A stretch of DNA of 64,000 nucleotides from Anaerocolumna sp. AGMB13025 (GTDB lineage: Bacteria > Bacillota > Clostridia > Lachnospirales > Lachnospiraceae). Within the stretch, counting starts at the first letter, position 1. Every line of letters begins with the position of its first letter. The DNA lies in the NCBI RefSeq assembly GCF_029689925.1, contig NZ_CP121445.1, forward strand, positions 5,378,501 to 5,442,500. Direction: 5' to 3'. Shown here one piece after another: positions 62,915-64,000 of this stretch. Both the position numbers and the translations under genes were made by a program. Under the pieces are notes generated by a model that saw only the letters and a list, made by a program, of their open reading frames with translations, was not told the origin of the DNA and did no database searches.

Positions 62915-64000
62915 TTAGTCAAAGTCTTTCGTACTTCCCAGATACAATGGAGTTTTCCTTGTGGGGATTGTATCCAGAAGCTGTATATTCTTGTATAGGG
63001 GATAATATTCTCCACTTGGGGATATGCTGATTACATTATCCCCCGCCCAGTTGGTTTCAAATACATCATCTACAGCGGTTTCTATTGTTTTTCTCATTAT
63101 AACCGGGAAGGTTACTTCGATTTCTTCTTTGTCTTTTACATCAGCCAGTTTTACAAAGTAATTCTTTATCCAGGGCAATTCTCTGGCGCTTATGGTTTTT
63201 TCTTCACCGTTAAAGGTTCTTTTAATTGTTACGGCTCCGTAAGGGACGTATTCCGGTATTCTTATGCAGAGTTCTTTTATATCAGTTTTTGCTGTGACTT
63301 CTAATTTGCCAGCGTGAGGGAGGTGGCTGTATATCTCTACCCACTTGGAGGCTCTATTAAGAAGCATATTGACGCTTACCCGTCCTCTTTCTTCCGTAAC
63401 GATGTTGTTCCATCCATTATAAAGTCCTCTTGCACCGGAAGCTACACAGCAGACCTGTACATCCATAATATGCCCCCTGCCTTTCATTCCGCTGTATACA
63501 AAGTCATTTGGAGCTGAGTATCCTGCAAATGCGCCTCTTAAGCGGTCTGCCACCTTATAATACGTCTTTTCCTGATAAATATCCTTGTCCTTGGTATCCG
63601 ACTGTTTAATCCAACTGGTATCCAGAAGCTGAGCCTCGGTAAGCTGGTTACGCAGGAACCGCTCTGCTATCCCCCAGTATTCTGTGTATCCGTTTTTAGC
63701 CAGTGTAATCGCTGTCCCTATGGCATCAACCAAGGTGCAGGTTTCATGTTCGTATCCCTGATCTTCTAAGTCACCTGGTGTCCAGCCGAAGGTCGTACAT
63801 TTAGAAAGACCCCAGTCATAGCATTTTTTCACCCAGTTCATTAGATATGCATCATGGGTAAATTCAGCAAATCTGGCCAAAGAGGCAATGGTACCCATTC
63901 TGGTGTGGAAATGACCATTTCTATATCCAAGACCCGCGTTCCAGCTTCCGTCTGCCGAAAAAGCTCCGCTTCGGTATACAATATTGGATACAAAGTTCTC
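62915..64000 (-). CDS. GH127-like glycosidase (DUF1680, beta-L-arabinofuranosidase type), partial
   Basis: The reading frame stays open to the end of the window, so the N-terminal part is missing; 361 codons are visible. YEHETCTLVDA carries the Glu and Cys of the GH127 zinc site and VQVCCVASGARGLY the Cys pair that includes the nucleophile, with LNRASKWVEIYSHLP and C-terminal beta-sandwich sequence after that. The enzyme should remove beta-L-arabinofuranose or a similar sugar from plant polysaccharide or glycoprotein, fitting a plant-biomass-degrading clostridium. The next gene upstream is not visible. Confidence 0.88.
   Translation of the reverse strand, partial: ENFVSNIVYRSGAFSADGSWNAGLGYRNGHFHTRMGTIASLARFAEFTHDAYLMNWVKKCYDWGLSKCTTFGWTPGDLEDQGYEHETCTLVDAIGTAITLAKNGYTEYWGIAERFLRNQLTEAQLLDTSWIKQSDTKDKDIYQEKTYYKVADRLRGAFAGYSAPNDFVYSGMKGRGHIMDVQVCCVASGARGLYNGWNNIVTEERGRVSVNMLLNRASKWVEIYSHLPHAGKLEVTAKTDIKELCIRIPEYVPYGAVTIKRTFNGEEKTISARELPWIKNYFVKLADVKDKEEIEVTFPVIMRKTIETAVDDVFETNWAGDNVISISPSGEYYPLYKNIQLLDTIPTRKTPLYLGSTKDFD

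Overview
The window looks like chromosome from a low-GC, Gram-positive, anaerobic clostridium, most likely a Lachnospiraceae relative (Lachnoclostridium/Anaerocolumna type). This rests on the AT-rich intergenic DNA, strong AGGAGG ribosome binding sites, the dgt-dnaG-rpoD-trmK order, a SleB-type cell-wall hydrolase, feoA-feoB plus the small Cys-rich Feo protein, QueH, an A-type RNase P RNA and a GH127-type glycosidase. The species itself is an inference.

Positions 1-31.7 kb form a large surface-glycan locus. Almost every gene is on the minus strand, starting at a promoter near 19.4 kb: an initiating sugar-phosphate transferase, an SDR enzyme, five or more GT4 glycosyltransferases, a Wzm/Wzt-type ABC exporter whose ATPase carries a C-terminal glycan-binding domain, a coiled-coil/GT/methyltransferase fusion, two GT-C-like membrane proteins, and the CDP-glucose branch (rfbF, rfbG and an SDR). 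A Wzy/WaaL-like ligase is transcribed divergently from the same intergenic region. Beyond it lie a second ABC exporter, a pyruvyltransferase/ferredoxin/F420-beta fusion, a GT2/TagF-like polymerase and a highly expressed, Ser/Thr-rich Ig-like (Big_2) surface protein. The order resembles S-layer glycosylation loci, with the surface protein as the possible acceptor.

Positions 32.5-57.9 kb are mostly housekeeping: thrC, a membrane-anchored SleB-like hydrolase, an AP2/degenerate-HNH protein, a two-component system with a three-gene ABC/large ectodomain unit, rnpB, a TGS-uridine-kinase-like protein, trmK, rpoD, dnaG, dgt, an SDR, the Fur-controlled feo operon and an MBL-fold hydrolase. The intergenic DNA here is unusual. 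It holds several tandem repeats with a 16-18 bp period but unrelated unit sequences. It also holds two roughly 270-bp palindromic elements (37789-38063 and 45709-45979) that share a core and ends but have different, compensating arms.

Positions 58.2-61.9 kb are a small accessory island next to a tRNA-Pro(AGG). It has two units with near-perfect LexA boxes. One drives a small unknown gene. The other, with the box inside the promoter spacer, drives a two-gene unit: a ~300-residue cytosolic protein and a four-helix membrane protein. A decayed Ig-like secreted protein and a YHYH/peptidoglycan-binding secreted protein are also present. The SOS-controlled pair is the best candidate for an undescribed, possibly anti-phage, system. 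The window ends with queH and a partial GH127-like glycosidase.
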